Assembly: GCA_021186555.1 (NCBI GenBank)
Contig: JAJKFL010000014.1
Location: forward strand, 35,708,033 to 35,772,032
Origin: Reticulitermes speratus
Taxonomy: Eukaryota; Arthropoda; Insecta; Blattodea; Rhinotermitidae
Reading direction: 5' to 3'
DNA: 64,000 nucleotides
Below the pieces are notes generated by a model. That model ran no database searches, had not been told where the DNA came from, and saw only the letters and a program-made list of their open reading frames with translations. Position 1 is the stretch's first letter, and every line of letters begins with the position of its first letter. The position numbers were made by a program, and so were the translations under genes. This document shows positions 34,850-46,915 of this stretch, piece by piece.

Positions 34850-35685
34850 ATACCACAAAAAGCTAAAAACGACGAGCCACGACTGCGGATAAACCCACAC
34901 GACAGAAAGCTCACAGAAAATTGCCACACGATAAATCTCCACAGGATAATGCTCACAGGTTTAAAATACCACATCGATAAATGCTCACACGGCGAATTTC
35001 ACACAAGAAAGTTGACTCAACAATTTAAGTGTCATTGGATTAAGGCTAGTCTCTGTCGTAATTGAACGGAAATGGCACATAGAACAATTAGTTAGGTTAG
35101 CGTTCAGGCTATGTCTCTGTTTGTATATTAAGTGAATGGCCACTGGACACAAACGTTAGGTTAGCGTTAGGCTATGTCTCTGTTTGTATATGAAGTGAAT
35201 GGCCACTGGACACAAAGTTAGGTTAGCGTTAGGCTATGTCTCTGTTCTGTATATAAGGAATGGCCAATGGACACAAACTTAGGTTAGCGTTCAGGCTATG
35301 TCTCTGTTTTGTATATTAAGTGAATGGCCACTGACACAAACTTAGGTTAGCGTTCAGGCTATGTCTCTGTTTTGTATATAAGTGAATGGCCACTTGACAC
35401 AAACTTAGGTTAGCGTTAGGCTATGTCTCTGTTTCAGTTATCAGGGATATGGCCACTGGACACAACTAGTTAGCGTGTACTTATTCTCTGTTACAGTCAG
35501 CGCGATATCAACCTGTCCCCCTTGAGCATACCATTAATTTCCTGTGTGACAATTCGCCGTGTGAGCATTCATCCGTGTGAGCATTTACCCGGTGTGGGTA
35601 TTTTTCCTGTGAGCATTCATGACAGTGGGGTTTTATCTGTGCGCAATTGTCGTGTGGGCTTTTGTCATGGAACCAAAAATGCATG
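34850..35685. mobile_element. Foldback element with satellite core
   Basis: The left arm (about 34870-35010) is a run of short subrepeats of about 14-16 bp, each beginning 'caca' (cacacgacagaaagct, cacagaaaattgc, cacacgataaatctc, cacacggcgaatttc). The right arm (about 35520-35670) carries the reverse: gtgtgacaattcgcc, gtgtgagcattcatcc, gtgtgagcatttaccc, gtgtgggcttttgtc. Between them is a tandem array of a roughly 62-bp unit. Long inverted repeats built of subrepeats around a core are the hallmark of foldback transposons. No transposase is present. Confidence 0.7.
35086..35480. repeat. Satellite, about 62-bp unit, about 6 copies
   Basis: The unit runs 'ttaggttagcgttcaggcta' 'tgtctctgtttgtatattaa' 'gtgaatggccactggacaca' plus 'aac'. 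Copies differ by small indels and the last is degraded (35435-35480). It forms the core of the foldback element. Confidence 0.85.
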
Positions 35686-36101
35686 CACTATATTCCCCAA
35701 GTTGTATTAAATTCCATCACTTACAAGAAATCTAATGAAGCTGAACTACAACCTTTATCAGGCACCATCACCTGTAATTTCTGATATGTACCAGAAAGAT
35801 AATGTGACAAGTGAGCCGTGTAATCTGCTGAACTTAAGTCGAGGGTAAAAGAGGAAGACCTGTTTTTACCTAGTTGTAAGTGAATGTGAAAATCATAATT
35901 ACGCAGGGGCCATACCATGGCTAAGGTAATTAGTTGCTGGCCTCTCACTTTGGAGTCCTGATTTTTATTGCAGGCCAGTACATGTGGAATTTCTGGTGGA
36001 CAGGCTGGTACTGGGACATTCCCCTCCACCCTGCACCCAAATCCTTCAGTTTTCCTGTCAGTATAATTCCACCAAATCCCCATATTCATTCACCTATCAC
36101 C

Positions 36102-36130
36102 AGCATTGTATGTATGTATGTATGTATGAT
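36102..36130. repeat. (ATGT)n microsatellite
   Basis: A short (ATGT)n run followed by AT-rich repeats to about 36155. The preceding 36000-36100 resembles a degraded SINE tail (compare 46780-46880). Confidence 0.7.
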
Positions 36131-36439
36131 ATATATACTGTATATAATATATATGTAAGCTGAGTAATTGACAGCATCCTAACATAACACACTTGAAAAT
36201 GTAATTATGGCTGTGCAATGCCAGAGCTGTAAATATCTAACTTCTGTGACTTAACCGTGGCTATGCAGGATTACCAGAATATCTTTTCCAAAATTCATGG
36301 GCTTAAGATGGTCTCTGGGATGTGACACCATGTAGTTTGATACATTGTGCGAACAAATAGTTTCCAGACTGCAAGGTGACACTACTGCTGCTAGCATAAA
36401 CTTCCACTGCTAGGTGCAGACTAGAATCTGCTGAGTCAT

Positions 36440-37470
36440 GTCTTGTTACATGTTGTTCCATTTGTGACTTTGGCATAAGTTACCTAGCAAATGGCAGACT
36501 TGAAAGCACAGTGTGTCTGCATAAAATTTTGCTTTACACTAGGGAAAATGCTGTGGGAACTTTTGAAATGTTTACAATAGCTTTCAGAGTGCAGACAAAG
36601 GGAGGAAGTAGTTTTCCACATTTGAAAGTGGTGTGACCTCTATTGAAGGTGCCAGATGCTCAAGATGTCCACTGATGAGAAAAGCATCTATGAGAGTATG
36701 GATCGATTGAAGGAACTTGTCCTCAAAAACAGAAGAATCACTATCTGCGAAATTGCTGACATGCAGAGAATTTCATTTTGGTCAGATCGGATCTTTTGAA
36801 GAAGAATCAGAGCAGGCATCTGTTTGCTGCAAAATTCATGCCCAGCTTGAAACAGACCCAGACTTCTTTTCGAAGATAATCACAGGTGATAAGACGGTGT
36901 ATGGATATGACCCGGAAACCAAGCAAGATTTGTCACAGTCCACGAGTCCATGGTCTCCATGCGGACAGAAGGCAAGACAAGTTTGCTCAAATGTGAAGAG
37001 AATGCTCATGGTTTTTTCAGCATTCACAGAGTTGCGCATTATGAATTTGTTTTGAAAAGACAAACCCTAAACCAACGTTACATATTGACACATTACAGCA
37101 TCTGCAGGAAAATGTACAGTGAAAACACCATGTCAAGTGGAATTTGTCATATTGGTTTCTCCACCATGACAATGCACCTGCTCACTCTGCTTTGCTTGTG
37201 GGTGAGTCTCTGGCTAAAAACAAAATGATTGTCATTGCACATCCTCCATACTCCCCCAGTTTAGTACCATGTGACTTCTTTCATTTCTCAGAACTCAAAA
37301 TGGCATTAAAAGGAAGGAGCTTTAATTTTACCACCACGATTCAAGCAACACTATGGGACACACTTCCCAAGTTTCAAACATTGAACTTCATCAAATGCTT
37401 TGAATGGTAGCACAATTGCTGGACTTACTGTTTAAAGTCCTAAGGAGATTACTTGGAAAGGGACAGCAGT
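36440..37470 (+). mobile_element. Mariner transposase relic
   Basis: Starts near 36491 with MADLKAQCVCIKFCFTLGK; then RITICEIADMQRIS; DPDFFSKIITGDKTVYGYDP followed by ETK (first catalytic Asp kept; the following Glu is Lys); FLHHDNAPAHSALLVGESLA; PPYSPSLVPCDFFHFSELKM; ends SGDYLE near 37455. All three D positions of a D,D34D triad can be seen, but several stops and frameshifts make it dead. I could not fix its terminal repeats. Confidence 0.8.
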
Positions 37471-38176
37471 AATTAGAAAGTAAGTGATGGCTGTCATGGA
37501 GAAGTAAATTCAGTCCATAAACTATGTGACTTCACCAGGTAGATGGGTACTGAATTGTAGAGGAACCTGCCGCCTTTGTCTTCGTGTTAGAAATCAGACC
37601 ATAAACACAGTGGTTGCAGCGGCTTCCAGTGCAGTGAATATATGTGCATACGTTTATATATGTATATAATGCTCTGTTAGTCATGTACGGTGTATATATA
37701 TTATGTATGCATAGACATAAAAAGCTCCTTTGTCAGGACTGCAAAATCAGCACGTTAACTACACAATGCACTCAGGAACATTGCACAAAACATCTTGCAT
37801 ATTCATACATTTTTGAAAACCAACCACTGTGGTTCAACAGGGGCAACATGTGGATGTGGTAGAGTGTCGCATGTTTTTTAGTGGGCTAATGAACGTGTTT
37901 GTCTCTGATATTTTGCAAATTCATAGTGGGTGCATCCAGATTTGTAGTGGGTGTACTGCACCCACTAGCACCCCCCTAGCTACAGACCTGGTAGAGATTG
38001 CTTCTACTGTGAACACTGAGGCATGCAGTTTGCTGTAAAATGTTGGTACCTCCCTACTGACCAAACTTCATGGTGTCATCACAGGAGACCCTAATCTTGG
38101 TACACATGGCCATAAGAATCTAAATCTCAAAATTAATGGAATGTGAAACAATTTTTAAGCTTTTGGCACCAAACAG

Positions 38177-38462
38177 GTAAAGTAAAGTTCACCCTATAAC
38201 CCTCCATGAAGGCACAGAGGGGGAGTAGAGGTATAGCTCTACTCTTTCTTGAACCTCGGCGCTAGATGTGGGTGGGTGGTTGGTTAATGCCATGCCCCAG
38301 CTGCTTTACTGGCAGGAATAACACAGTACCCATTGTATAGGAGGCTGGGTGGGCCCCAGGGCCGGTCTGGACGGGTGTGGATAATCTCTCCCCCACTGGG
38401 ATTCGATCCCTGGACCGTCCAGCCCCTAGTAAGTCACTATACCGTCTACGCTATCCCGGTCC
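38177..38462 (-). mobile_element. tRNA-derived SINE, family 3
   Basis: On the minus strand: a head 'gaccgggatagcgtagacgg', a B-box 'cagggatcgaatcccag', a body (ggccccagg; gggtactgtgttattcctgc; ggcatggcattaacc) and a tail 'ctttactttacct'. Flanked by an exact 14-bp target-site duplication, ttggcaccaaacag, at 38163-38176 and 38463-38476. A diverged relative lies at 61635-61950. Confidence 0.85.
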
Positions 38463-38656
38463 TTGGCACCAAACAGGGCATTTGCTTTTACAGAGTTCAA
38501 CACAATACTGTTTGCTGAGCAGACTGTTCTTGCAGGTAATGTACAGCACATGCAAAATGTATCTTCATGTAACAGCTGTTCCAGTTACAGGCCAGTTTAT
38601 TCCAAATGATGATTCACAAGTTGTATCAGTGGAAAAGTTTTAGTATGGGATTGGTT

Positions 38657-38918
38657 TTTTTTTTCTATGGCTCAACAGCCCCTTTTCGGGTGCCTAGGCC
38701 TCCTCATTTCGAGGTTTCATGACCACACACGTTAGACACACCACACTCGGTAGGACTCCTCTGGACGAGTGACCAGCCCGTCGCAGAGACCTCTACCTGA
38801 CAACGCACAACACTCACAAAGACAGACATCCATGCCCCCGGCGGGATTCAAACCCGCAACCCCAGCAAGCGAACGGCCGCAGACCCACGCCTTAGACCGC
38901 ACGGTCACTGAGATCGGC
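38657..38918 (-). mobile_element. tRNA-derived SINE, family 2
   Basis: Minus-strand head 'accgtgcggtctaaggcgtg' and B-box 'gttgcgggtttgaatcc', body 'ctctgcgacgggctggtcac' and 'gtccagaggagtcctaccga', ending in an A-rich tail (T run at 38657-38664). An exact 12-bp target-site duplication, atgggattggtt, flanks it (38645-38656 and 38919-38930). Confidence 0.88.
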
Positions 38919-39424
38919 ATGGGATTGGTTAGAATCTACAAATGAAGGTAGTACTAACAACAGCTCAACAGGTGTAATGAACAATGTGACAATTAGTAAG
39001 TTGCAGGAAGGTACGTTTAAAACCTTATGCAAAACTTTCTTTACATAACTTACTTTCTATGCTGATCCAGTAGAAAGGGGATTCTGGCATTCAGTTAAAA
39101 CATACAACAAATTCAAAGAAGAATTAAAATCAGCTTGTTGCGTGGAATCCATTCAGCAGAGACGACAAACCCAAAACTTATCTTAATTAACCCACTGTCT
39201 AGGACACATTTTGAAATTTGTGTGTAGATTGTGCCAGTATTTTGTCTTGTCATCGACAGATGTCAGCCTTATGATCTTTTTAGTCTAAAAAATGCATTTT
39301 ATTAAGTGATACATACCAAAGGTTTCAAAATAAGGTAACCCTGCAACAGCTGCCTAACACTGGGCAAATACCCAGAGCAAGTTGCTGCTACAAACATGTG
39401 ACACTGTATTTGACATTAAAAATA

Positions 39425-40570
39425 CAGTCATCATCATCATCCATCACGAGTTAGGCCTTAATAGACCTGTTTCGGGCTCAAGTCATCAACTCTTCAAGTC
39501 ATCTTCGTCCATTTGGTCTATAATTCAGCAATATCTTTGGCATCCTGTTGTTGATTCTTGTTATATGTTGTAGCCAATTTGATTTGCATCTTCTTAGTTT
39601 CTCATCAACTGGTTCTACTTTCAACTCTTCCAAAATTCTCATTTCTTTTGTGGTCAAAAAGTGTGTATCCCACTGTTCTGAAAAATTTCATCCCAATTAA
39701 TGTCAATTGTTTTTTATCCTTTTGTCTGAGAGTCCAAATTTCGCTTCCATACAGAAGAATTGGGAGAGCCAGTGCATTATATACTTTTATTCTTGAAGAT
39801 TTCTGGACCAAAGTTGGTTTAAAAGTGTTTAAAATTACCAGTATTTGAGAAAATTTTGCTAGTTTTTGTTAAATATCTTTTTCATTTTCATAGGAAACTT
39901 CACAATTGAGATATATTAAGTTCTTTACTTGTAAACATTTGTTATCCACAGTGATTTTACATCTTACTGGGTCTTGTACTAAAAATGCCATCATCTCAGA
40001 TTTTTCTGGTGATATTTCCATTACATCTTTTGCTATGTTTTAAAATGTAAATACTCCTCTCTGTAAATTATCCTCTGAATCAGCTATTATGACTTGATTG
40101 TCTGTTTATTTTTGTAGTGGTTGATAAAGTAATACCTTTTGTGTAAATCTCATTCCATTTTACTAACATTTCATTCTTGTAAATGTTGAATAATGTTGGT
40201 GATAAAGGGCAGCCTTGTCTGACTCTGTGATTAATTGTATTTATTCTGATAATTGATTATTTATCTTTACTTTTTTTTGTTTCCAGAATAAATTTCTATT
40301 ATACTTTTTAATAATAAATTTGGAATATTTTTGCTTTGTAATATTTTAAACAATTTATCTCCTTTAAGCTTGTCAGAGATATTCACATAATGAAGAAATG
40401 CTAAATGAGTTCCTCAAGTAAACTCTCTTCTTTTTTCTATGAGTAATTTCATACTAAACAATCACCGATGTGAGATCTGCCTTTTTTGGAATCCATTCTG
40501 GCATTCCAAAAGGAACTGTTCTGCTTGTGCTTTCAATTTCTCATTAAAAACTTTCCTATATAGTTTACAA
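39425..40570 (-). mobile_element. LINE ORF2 relic
   Basis: Minus strand from 40570: NACCKLYRKVFNEKLKAQAE, then QFLLECQNGFQKRQI (RT), a degraded 'RQGCPLSP' (about 40230-40205), a degraded FADD position (TDNQVIIADSEDNLQ), SPEKSEMMAFLVQDPV, and the best kept part SSRIKVYNALALPILLYGSE IWTL...KFFRTVGYTLFDHKRNE (39800-39640). It ends with (TGA)n at 39428-39440. Internal regions are missing. The adjoining 40570-40800 is repeat-like but unassigned. Confidence 0.78.
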
Positions 40571-40914
40571 CATGCATTAAGTATTGTAAGGGGTAGTGAA
40601 GAGCATTCAATAACCTCTCCTATCCAAATCCCATCCTCACCTGCCCGTGGTCCCAGCTGCTGTCACTAACAAGGCTCTGGGGACCAAGTCACAGTGGTAT
40701 AACTGTTCTGCAGAACATGCCTGTTCAGAGGCTAAAAGGTGACAACCCCACCACTGGACTACCTAGCAGTAGGCTATAAACCCACCCTAGGGAATTAAAT
40801 ATTACTTTCAAGCCTCAATGAAAAGAGAACAGGATGGAAAACTTGACACGAACTATGACAAGAAAATGGTTAAGCAAAAATGGAAAAAGCAATATATAAT
40901 CAAATAAAAATACA

Positions 40915-41890
40915 GTGAAGACCTTTTTAGACACTGTTGGAAAAATTCAATATATCAGGCTTCTGAAGTGGGTAAACTTCTTAGAAGGTCAGTTAGAAAA
41001 AGTGTCGTTAGTATGTGTAATTCCATACTGAAATTGATATTCCCTTTAGAACATTATTCTGTATAAATTCTGCATTCAATGACTGTCACCACCAAACCAC
41101 ATTTTAAGACACCTTCTTCAGTGATTCTGATACATTCTTGAACTTAAAACAACCTATGTTTTACCAAACCAACAAACTCACTTTCCTGTCATAGTTATAC
41201 TACATACACATTAATAAGTGCAATGGCACAATATTTAGGAAGTTATGCTACTTCACATGTTTTTAATTTCTTGAATACATATTTGTCTAGAGTTGTTTGG
41301 TTGGCACTTTTTTAAAAGGACTAGAAGTGTAAATTCATAAATGCCACAGGCTTTTAATTATGTGCTTCGGGTCATCTGAGATACGATGCACAAAATTACT
41401 ATAGTGTCCAAGTTCTCCATGGATTTGTGACATGGGAAGCACTTGGCAGCCATCAGCATTAGTGTCCTCTTCTTCATCTGCCTTCTGTTTTATAACTGTA
41501 CTGTCAACTGGTAGATGAAGACACTGCTTGTGCCAGAACTATTTCATGAGTTCAGATTTCCCATTTTTTTCATCTTCTATTGGCTTGGCTTTTTTACTTC
41601 AGCCTGCTTTCAGTACTGTTTCTTGATTTCATAAAATCGTGCTTAAAGTTGACATAGAAATGTCAAGTTTTTCAGCAGTATTTGTGCACAGAACATGTAG
41701 AGTAGCATCCACATTATTAACATGTCCACATTTACTTCAATTGAAAGTTCTTTAGACTTTATGCTAGTTTTTATGGTAGTAGCCATGTTGATCACATGTT
41801 TAATAATCAGTTTCTCTAGAGAATGAAAACTATATACACATGTGCAATGTGAAGTGAATGAAAAATGTATGCAAGCTTTGCACACAGAAT
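40915..41890 (-). mobile_element. Tigger/pogo-like relic, longer copy
   Basis: The minus strand holds MATTIKTSIKSKELSIEVNV near 41788 and, in another frame, CTNTAEKLDISMSTLSTIL (41690-41632), a psq-type helix-turn-helix as in Tigger elements. Further along is LPVDSTVIKQKADEEEDTNA, in the position of the second HTH. Most of the DDE domain is absent. A shorter copy follows directly. Confidence 0.55.
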
Positions 41891-41892
41891 AG

Positions 41893-42455
41893 AGTAAAAC
41901 CCTCTTAAGAGGTGTCTGGAAGAAATAAATGAATTTGGCTTATGAAGTGGGAACACATCTCAAAACAGTATAACCTTGTAATTCTATACTGAGAGTCATG
42001 TTCCCTTTACTAGAATATTATTGTACATGAACTCCACATTAAATGATCCATTTTCACTATAAAACCGCTTAACGTCTTAGTGATTGTGACAAATTCTTCA
42101 ACACAAGATAGATATTTTTACATGCAAAACAGGTAGATTAAGAACCTGTTGTTGCTACAACTATTCTACATATGCCGATGCTATCTTACTGTATTTGGCT
42201 ACGTTCACCTTTTTTTCTCCGGCTCAGCTGTTCACACACAAACTGATTACTGTGGTTGTATTTATGAAGTTTAACAAGGAGACAGAATTCAAAGTTTTTA
42301 TAGCTTTTCTTGAAGTGAAAGCACCTTATATTTTATTTTGGTTTTTAATGTAGTAGCCATCCGATGGCCCTACAGCATAAAAACTACCATATACATACAT
42401 AAGCAATCTGAAGTGAACACAAGAAGTAATAAATCTTGCACACAGAATACTTCAG
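41893..42455 (-). mobile_element. Tigger/pogo-like relic, internally deleted copy
   Basis: The first part (41893-42190) repeats 40920-41220 in the same order (ctcttaagaggtgtctggaa; gaatttggcttatgaagtgg; gtaattctatactgag). The last part (42330-42455) repeats 41765-41890 (ttttaatgtagtagccat; cttgcacacagaatac). The transposase stretch between them is missing, so this is a deletion derivative lying in tandem with its relative. Confidence 0.6.
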
Positions 42456-43082
42456 ATTATAGAAATTATAGTAAAAAAATTATAGTTATAACAGACTCCA
42501 TTAAACTCATACTAATTCACGTTGTAAATTACACACAGGGCATGAGTTTCTATCACGCTGTGTGAAATTCCTGCGTGGATGACAGCGCAGCTGGACTGTG
42601 ACATCTCTTCCTGACACGTTTCCACGGATTCACATCGTTTACTTATCTATACTACTGAGCCACGTTACAAACGACCTTGGGACAAATCTCTACGAATTGA
42701 GCCCTATTTCGTAACTATCTGTCAGTTATAAACTGCCTAAAATGGGGATGTGTTTAAGATCTTGACGGTGAAAATGTATTATGTAAATGGGTGAAAAATT
42801 CGTTGCGTTATGAAATTGTTGTGCTTCTTATGCGGGAAATCCTTTCAAGAGGGAATGTATTAAAAGGACAACATTTCATGTTATTTATACGGGAAAATTC
42901 TGGTACTGAATTATACTGATGTCTGAAGCAGAAAAACATTTTTTAAGCAGGGACGTCTTAACTGGGTTTCTCTGTACTTGAAATTTTAGAAATTAAACCA
43001 TTAGTGCCAAAAGTCGACTACAGTCAGCGCACAGTGTGATGCTGAGAAAACCGGACATCAACTGAAGTCGTCGCCAAGATCA

Positions 43083-44110
43083 TTGTATTGTATTGTATTT
43101 ATTACACATTCCAGCACATCCATACAAGGCAAAAGCCATTGGATACAGAACTTGTCACACAACATGAACTTGCTATAATCGGCAAGCTTCATCTAAACAA
43201 TGCATATAAATACAATAGGAAATAAAATCATGCACATGAAATTAAGTTGTTATGCATTACTTATACCTACATAACATTTACAATATATGTATAAAACATA
43301 ATACAATATATTAAAATATATATACATGATAATAAGGTAAAATATGACAATGTAGTCATGACTATCCAAGGAGCTATCCCTGGCTAAAATATTCTTCTAA
43401 GGTGTAAAAGGATTTGGAATGTAAGAAAGCACTTAGAGCCGCTCTAAATTGTTTAATATTATGGGCTAACTCTTTTATATTTGAAGGAAGATGATTAAAG
43501 AGTTTGATACCAAAATAATAAGGTCCTCTCTGATAAGTTGTTAGATTTGTCTGCGGGCGGTAAAGATCAAAATTACGCCTTGTGTTAACACCATGTATCT
43601 GTGATGTCGTATGATATAAACCCTTGTTATTCACAATGAATGTCAATAAGGAAAATATGTATTGAGACTGCAATGGCAAAATCCTCCAAACCCTAAATGC
43701 ATCCCTACAAGAATCCCTGGGTCTCAAACCACTCATAATTCTAATTATTCTCTTTTGAATTCTAAAAATTTGTATGCTGGAGGAGGAGTTGCCCCAAAAA
43801 ATAATTCCGTAGGTCAAAAAGGAATGAAAATAGGAGTAATATACTATTTTTAATGTCTCAATGGGCATAATGGGTTTAATCACCCTCATTAGATAACAAG
43901 CCTTGCACAATTTAGGCAAAAGTTGGGATGTGTGAGCTTTCCAAGTACATGAGCTTTCAATGACTATTCCCAGGAATTTAACATTTGTGCTACTTAAAAT
44001 AGTGTTGTTGTGATAACTAACAGAAGTTTCGTTATTAGAAATGCAAAGTAATGGTGGCCATTCAAATTTTGGGTCTTTTGCGGAGTACACTGGGCACTTA
44101 ATTCCACGCC
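43083..44110 (-). mobile_element. 5'-truncated LINE, open ORF2 C-terminus
   Basis: An open minus-strand frame of 238 codons (44090-43374) covers the ORF2 C-terminal region: STNVKFLGIVIESSCTWKAH, KPIMPIETLKIVYYSYFHSF, LTYGIIFWGNSSSSIQIFRI, QKRIIRIMSGLRPRDSC, and FGIKLFNHLPSNIKELAH to the stop. The catalytic RT part is lost by 5' truncation near 44110. The 3' UTR ends in a (TTGTA)-type tail, seen as attgtattgtattgtattta at 43083. An intact frame suggests a fairly recent insertion. The stretch 42455-43080 shows nothing clear. Confidence 0.82.
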
Positions 44111-44653
44111 AAAAGGGTTAAGCTTTCATTGCTTCAAAAGGGTCGGCTTGCGCTGCCTGTACCATTATTTACCCCTCTTTCACGATGTGACCTCTTCTGT
44201 TTTCCTCCACTACTTTGAAGGACAGATTGAATCATAGGATCATTGGTAGAGACCACATACTACGCCGTAGGGCAGGGCAGCGCAGGCGCAGACGAGTTTC
44301 GGCCTTGTGAGCACAGATCGTCTATCATAGCTTGTGAGTTTGTGTTTGACGCATATTTTTGTCCTCTTGCCCGATACGGTGGTGCACGGTTACCCGGTTC
44401 TTCTACCGTGCTGGAAATACGTAGTTATAGTGAGGCTAAGAAATGAAAGATTTCTGTACAATAACAGATGCCCTGATTCAGGGCCGGCAAGAGATATGTG
44501 GGCGCCCCCCGGCAGGGTAATCATTTGGCCTTTATTCGTCAAACTTTCACGTCCTAGGACAGGGCTGGCGAAAATTTTGAGGCCGCGTGCTAAAATTGCG
44601 GATAATTTATGAGAAATTCTTTCGCCTGTGGAAACTTGAGTTTACTAGCACTA
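44110..44653. other. Unassigned sequence
   Basis: No gene recognised. At 44560-44595 'cagggctggcgaaaattttg' followed by 'aggccgcgtgctaaaa' resembles one terminus of a hAT-type repeat (compare 'ggagtcggcaaaacttggcc' at 10524), but no matching second end was found. Confidence 0.35.
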
Positions 44654-45937
44654 CGAGGTCTGTCCAAAAAGTATCCGACCTTGGGCCGGGAAAAAAAAGT
44701 TTTGTATCTGGGTGGTTACAATACCTAATCCCCTTCAAAGTAGGCCCCTTGTGACTCCACACACTTAGCCCAGCGGTCCTTCCATCGCTGGAAGCAATTC
44801 TGGAAGGCTTGTTTTGGAATGGTGTGCAGCTGCGCCGTCGCGTTCTGTATGATGTCCTCGCGGCTGTCAAAACGGGCGCCTTTTAGCGGTGTCTTCAATC
44901 TCGGGAACAGCCAGAAATCACAAGGAGCCATGTCAGGAGAGTAGGGAGCCTGGCGAACCTGCGGAATGCCGTGCTTAGCCAGGAAACCCTGGATCAGGTG
45001 TGATGAATGAGCTGGGGCATTGTCATGATGCAGCTGCCAGTTGCGTGCGTCCCACAGCTCCGGTCTCTTGCGCCGAACTGCATCACGAAGATGACGGAGG
45101 ACTTCTCCTTATTAACAGTTTGGCCTAGTGGTGCGTACTCATGCTGCACAACACCCCGGTAATCGAAGAAAACAGTCAGTATCACCTTCACATTGCTCCG
45201 AACGTGTCGTGCTTTTTTGGGTCTCGGGGATGTTGGATGCTTCCATTGTGACGACTGGACCTTGGTTTCCGGGTCATATCCGTACACCCACGACTCGTCA
45301 CCAGTGATCACAGTCTTCAGGAACTGCGCGACCTCAAGGCGGAGTTGTTGCTGCTCCGGCGAAAGCAGCTTGGGCACAAATTTTGCCGCCACTCTTCGCA
45401 TGCCCACATCCTCAGTTAAAATCGTGTTTGCGGAACCTCTGCTGATCCCAACCTCATCAGCAATTTCCCGGACGGTCAAACGACGGCCCTCCATGATCAA
45501 TGTCCGCACTTTGTCAATGACATAAGCATTTCGGCTCGTTGACGGTCTCCCGGAACGCTGGTCACTGTCCGCCGACATGCGGCCATCTTTAAAGCGGTTG
45601 AACCACTCTTTGAGTGACCCCCATTGCATCATCACCGAAAGTCTGCTGAATTTTGCGGATTGTTTCCGCTTAGGTATCCCCAAGTTTCTGACAAAACTTG
45701 ATGCAGTATCGCTGCTCCAAACATTCTGTCATCTTGAGCGAAACGAGAATGCGACGAACACGTGTTACACCACTTCGCTATCTGGCAGCGACAGACGCAT
45801 CCGGCGGTGTTGCGAGGCAGCAAAAAATCACGTATGCGCATGAAAGTCCCTTCTACCACTACGCTCAGTTTACCCACCCTTTCGCCATTACTTACCGCGG
45901 GAGAAAATATAGTCGGGTACTTTTTGGACAGCCCTCG
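44654..45937 (-). mobile_element. Nearly complete mariner element (1.28 kb)
   Basis: Inverted termini cgaggtctgtccaaaaagta (44654) and, inverted, cgagggctgtccaaaaagta (from 45937) are each bordered by TA. The minus strand starts MTECLEQRYCIKFCQKLGDT (45731), with an in-frame stop at codon 21, a small deletion near 45605, HTH with SGRPSTSRN and REIADEVGISRGSA, then FLKTVITGDESWVYGYDPET, a second small deletion near 45113, LHHDNAPAHSSHLIQGFLAK, PYSPDMAPCDFWLFPRLKTP, ending QGAYFEGD. Both visible spacings fit D,D34D: exactly 34 residues separate the last two Asp. Three lesions make it non-autonomous. Confidence 0.92.
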
Positions 45938-46599
45938 TATATTTGCGATTATTCCAGTGATGTCTTAGCGCCCCTTGTAGTTTGGCGACTCTGGCAGCTG
46001 CCCGGCTGACCCGCCCTTTAGTCCTGCCTTGCCCCGATTGCATGAAAATAAGGAAGAAACGTCTTGTATGGAATGGAATTACCCAAGATCTTGATCTCAA
46101 AGGTAGTGAGTAATACTACTTGACCGTTTAATTCTTTAATTTGCTTGTTCGTTGCAATTTATTCCACGTAAAGACGGGAGTGAACACTGGAAACAAAGTT
46201 GAGGAAAGCAACACATTTCATCAAAACTGAAAAAGGAGTTCATGGTTTTATGAAGAATACCGTGTCTCAATATTTCCAACACTGCGCGTGCTGCTCTTCT
46301 CTGTGCTGTATTCCCTTGTCCTACTCCACCTCGCTCTGTTCTGTTCTTGCGTCTCAATGTGCCCCTAGCCTAAAGCGTTATATTTCCGGCGTCAGCTTTG
46401 TGTATTTCCAAATTCTCCCCGTTGTAATGCCACTCTGGCCTCGCGAAGTACTACCAGATGATTTACTTTTCTGCACAGTACGCCATGTCAACGAAATCTT
46501 TGATTTTTTAGTGCGCTTCTGTGTGGGGATTAGTGACCTTTTGTAACGGATTTAATTTCCAGAGCCGCCAAGACAATATTGCCTCCTTCATTTGCTTTC

Positions 46600-46915
46600 G
46601 GATACTCTCTTGTTTATGAAACCTAGGTCAGTTTTTCTGACTCCCTTATGTGCGATGCAGGCCAATATCGGTTTGAGATGGCTGTATGATAAGGCAAATT
46701 GTCACCCGTCTCTCATTCCTCAAGACCGCGTTCGATCCCAGGTCAATCCAGGTAAGATTTTTGGTGGACAAAATGGCACTGAGCCAGGTTGTTCTCCGAG
46801 TACTTCGGGTTTCCCGTATCACTATTATTTTACCAGTGCTCCAATTTCCCTCACCTATCACCAACGTTACATAACCTTAGCAACGGACAGCATCGTGAAA
46901 TAACACGCTCGATAG
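46600..46915 (+). repeat. Possible SINE-like repeat
   Basis: Contains a B-box-like 'gcgttcgatcccaggtcaat' (46729) with a possible A-box upstream ('tggctgtatgataaggcaaa' at 46679). A body follows (ggacaaaatggcactgagcc; ttccctcacctatcaccaac) whose end resembles 36055-36100. No target-site duplication established. Nothing recognised in 45940-46600. Confidence 0.4.

Noticed and set aside
35086-35480. Interstitial telomeric (TTAGG)n sequence
   Set aside because: 'ttaggttag' occurs once per 62-bp satellite unit; there is no run of pure TTAGG.
43374-44090. Host gene encoded by the 238-codon minus-strand ORF
   Set aside because: The sequence is the C-terminal part of a LINE ORF2 and ends in a typical LINE tail.
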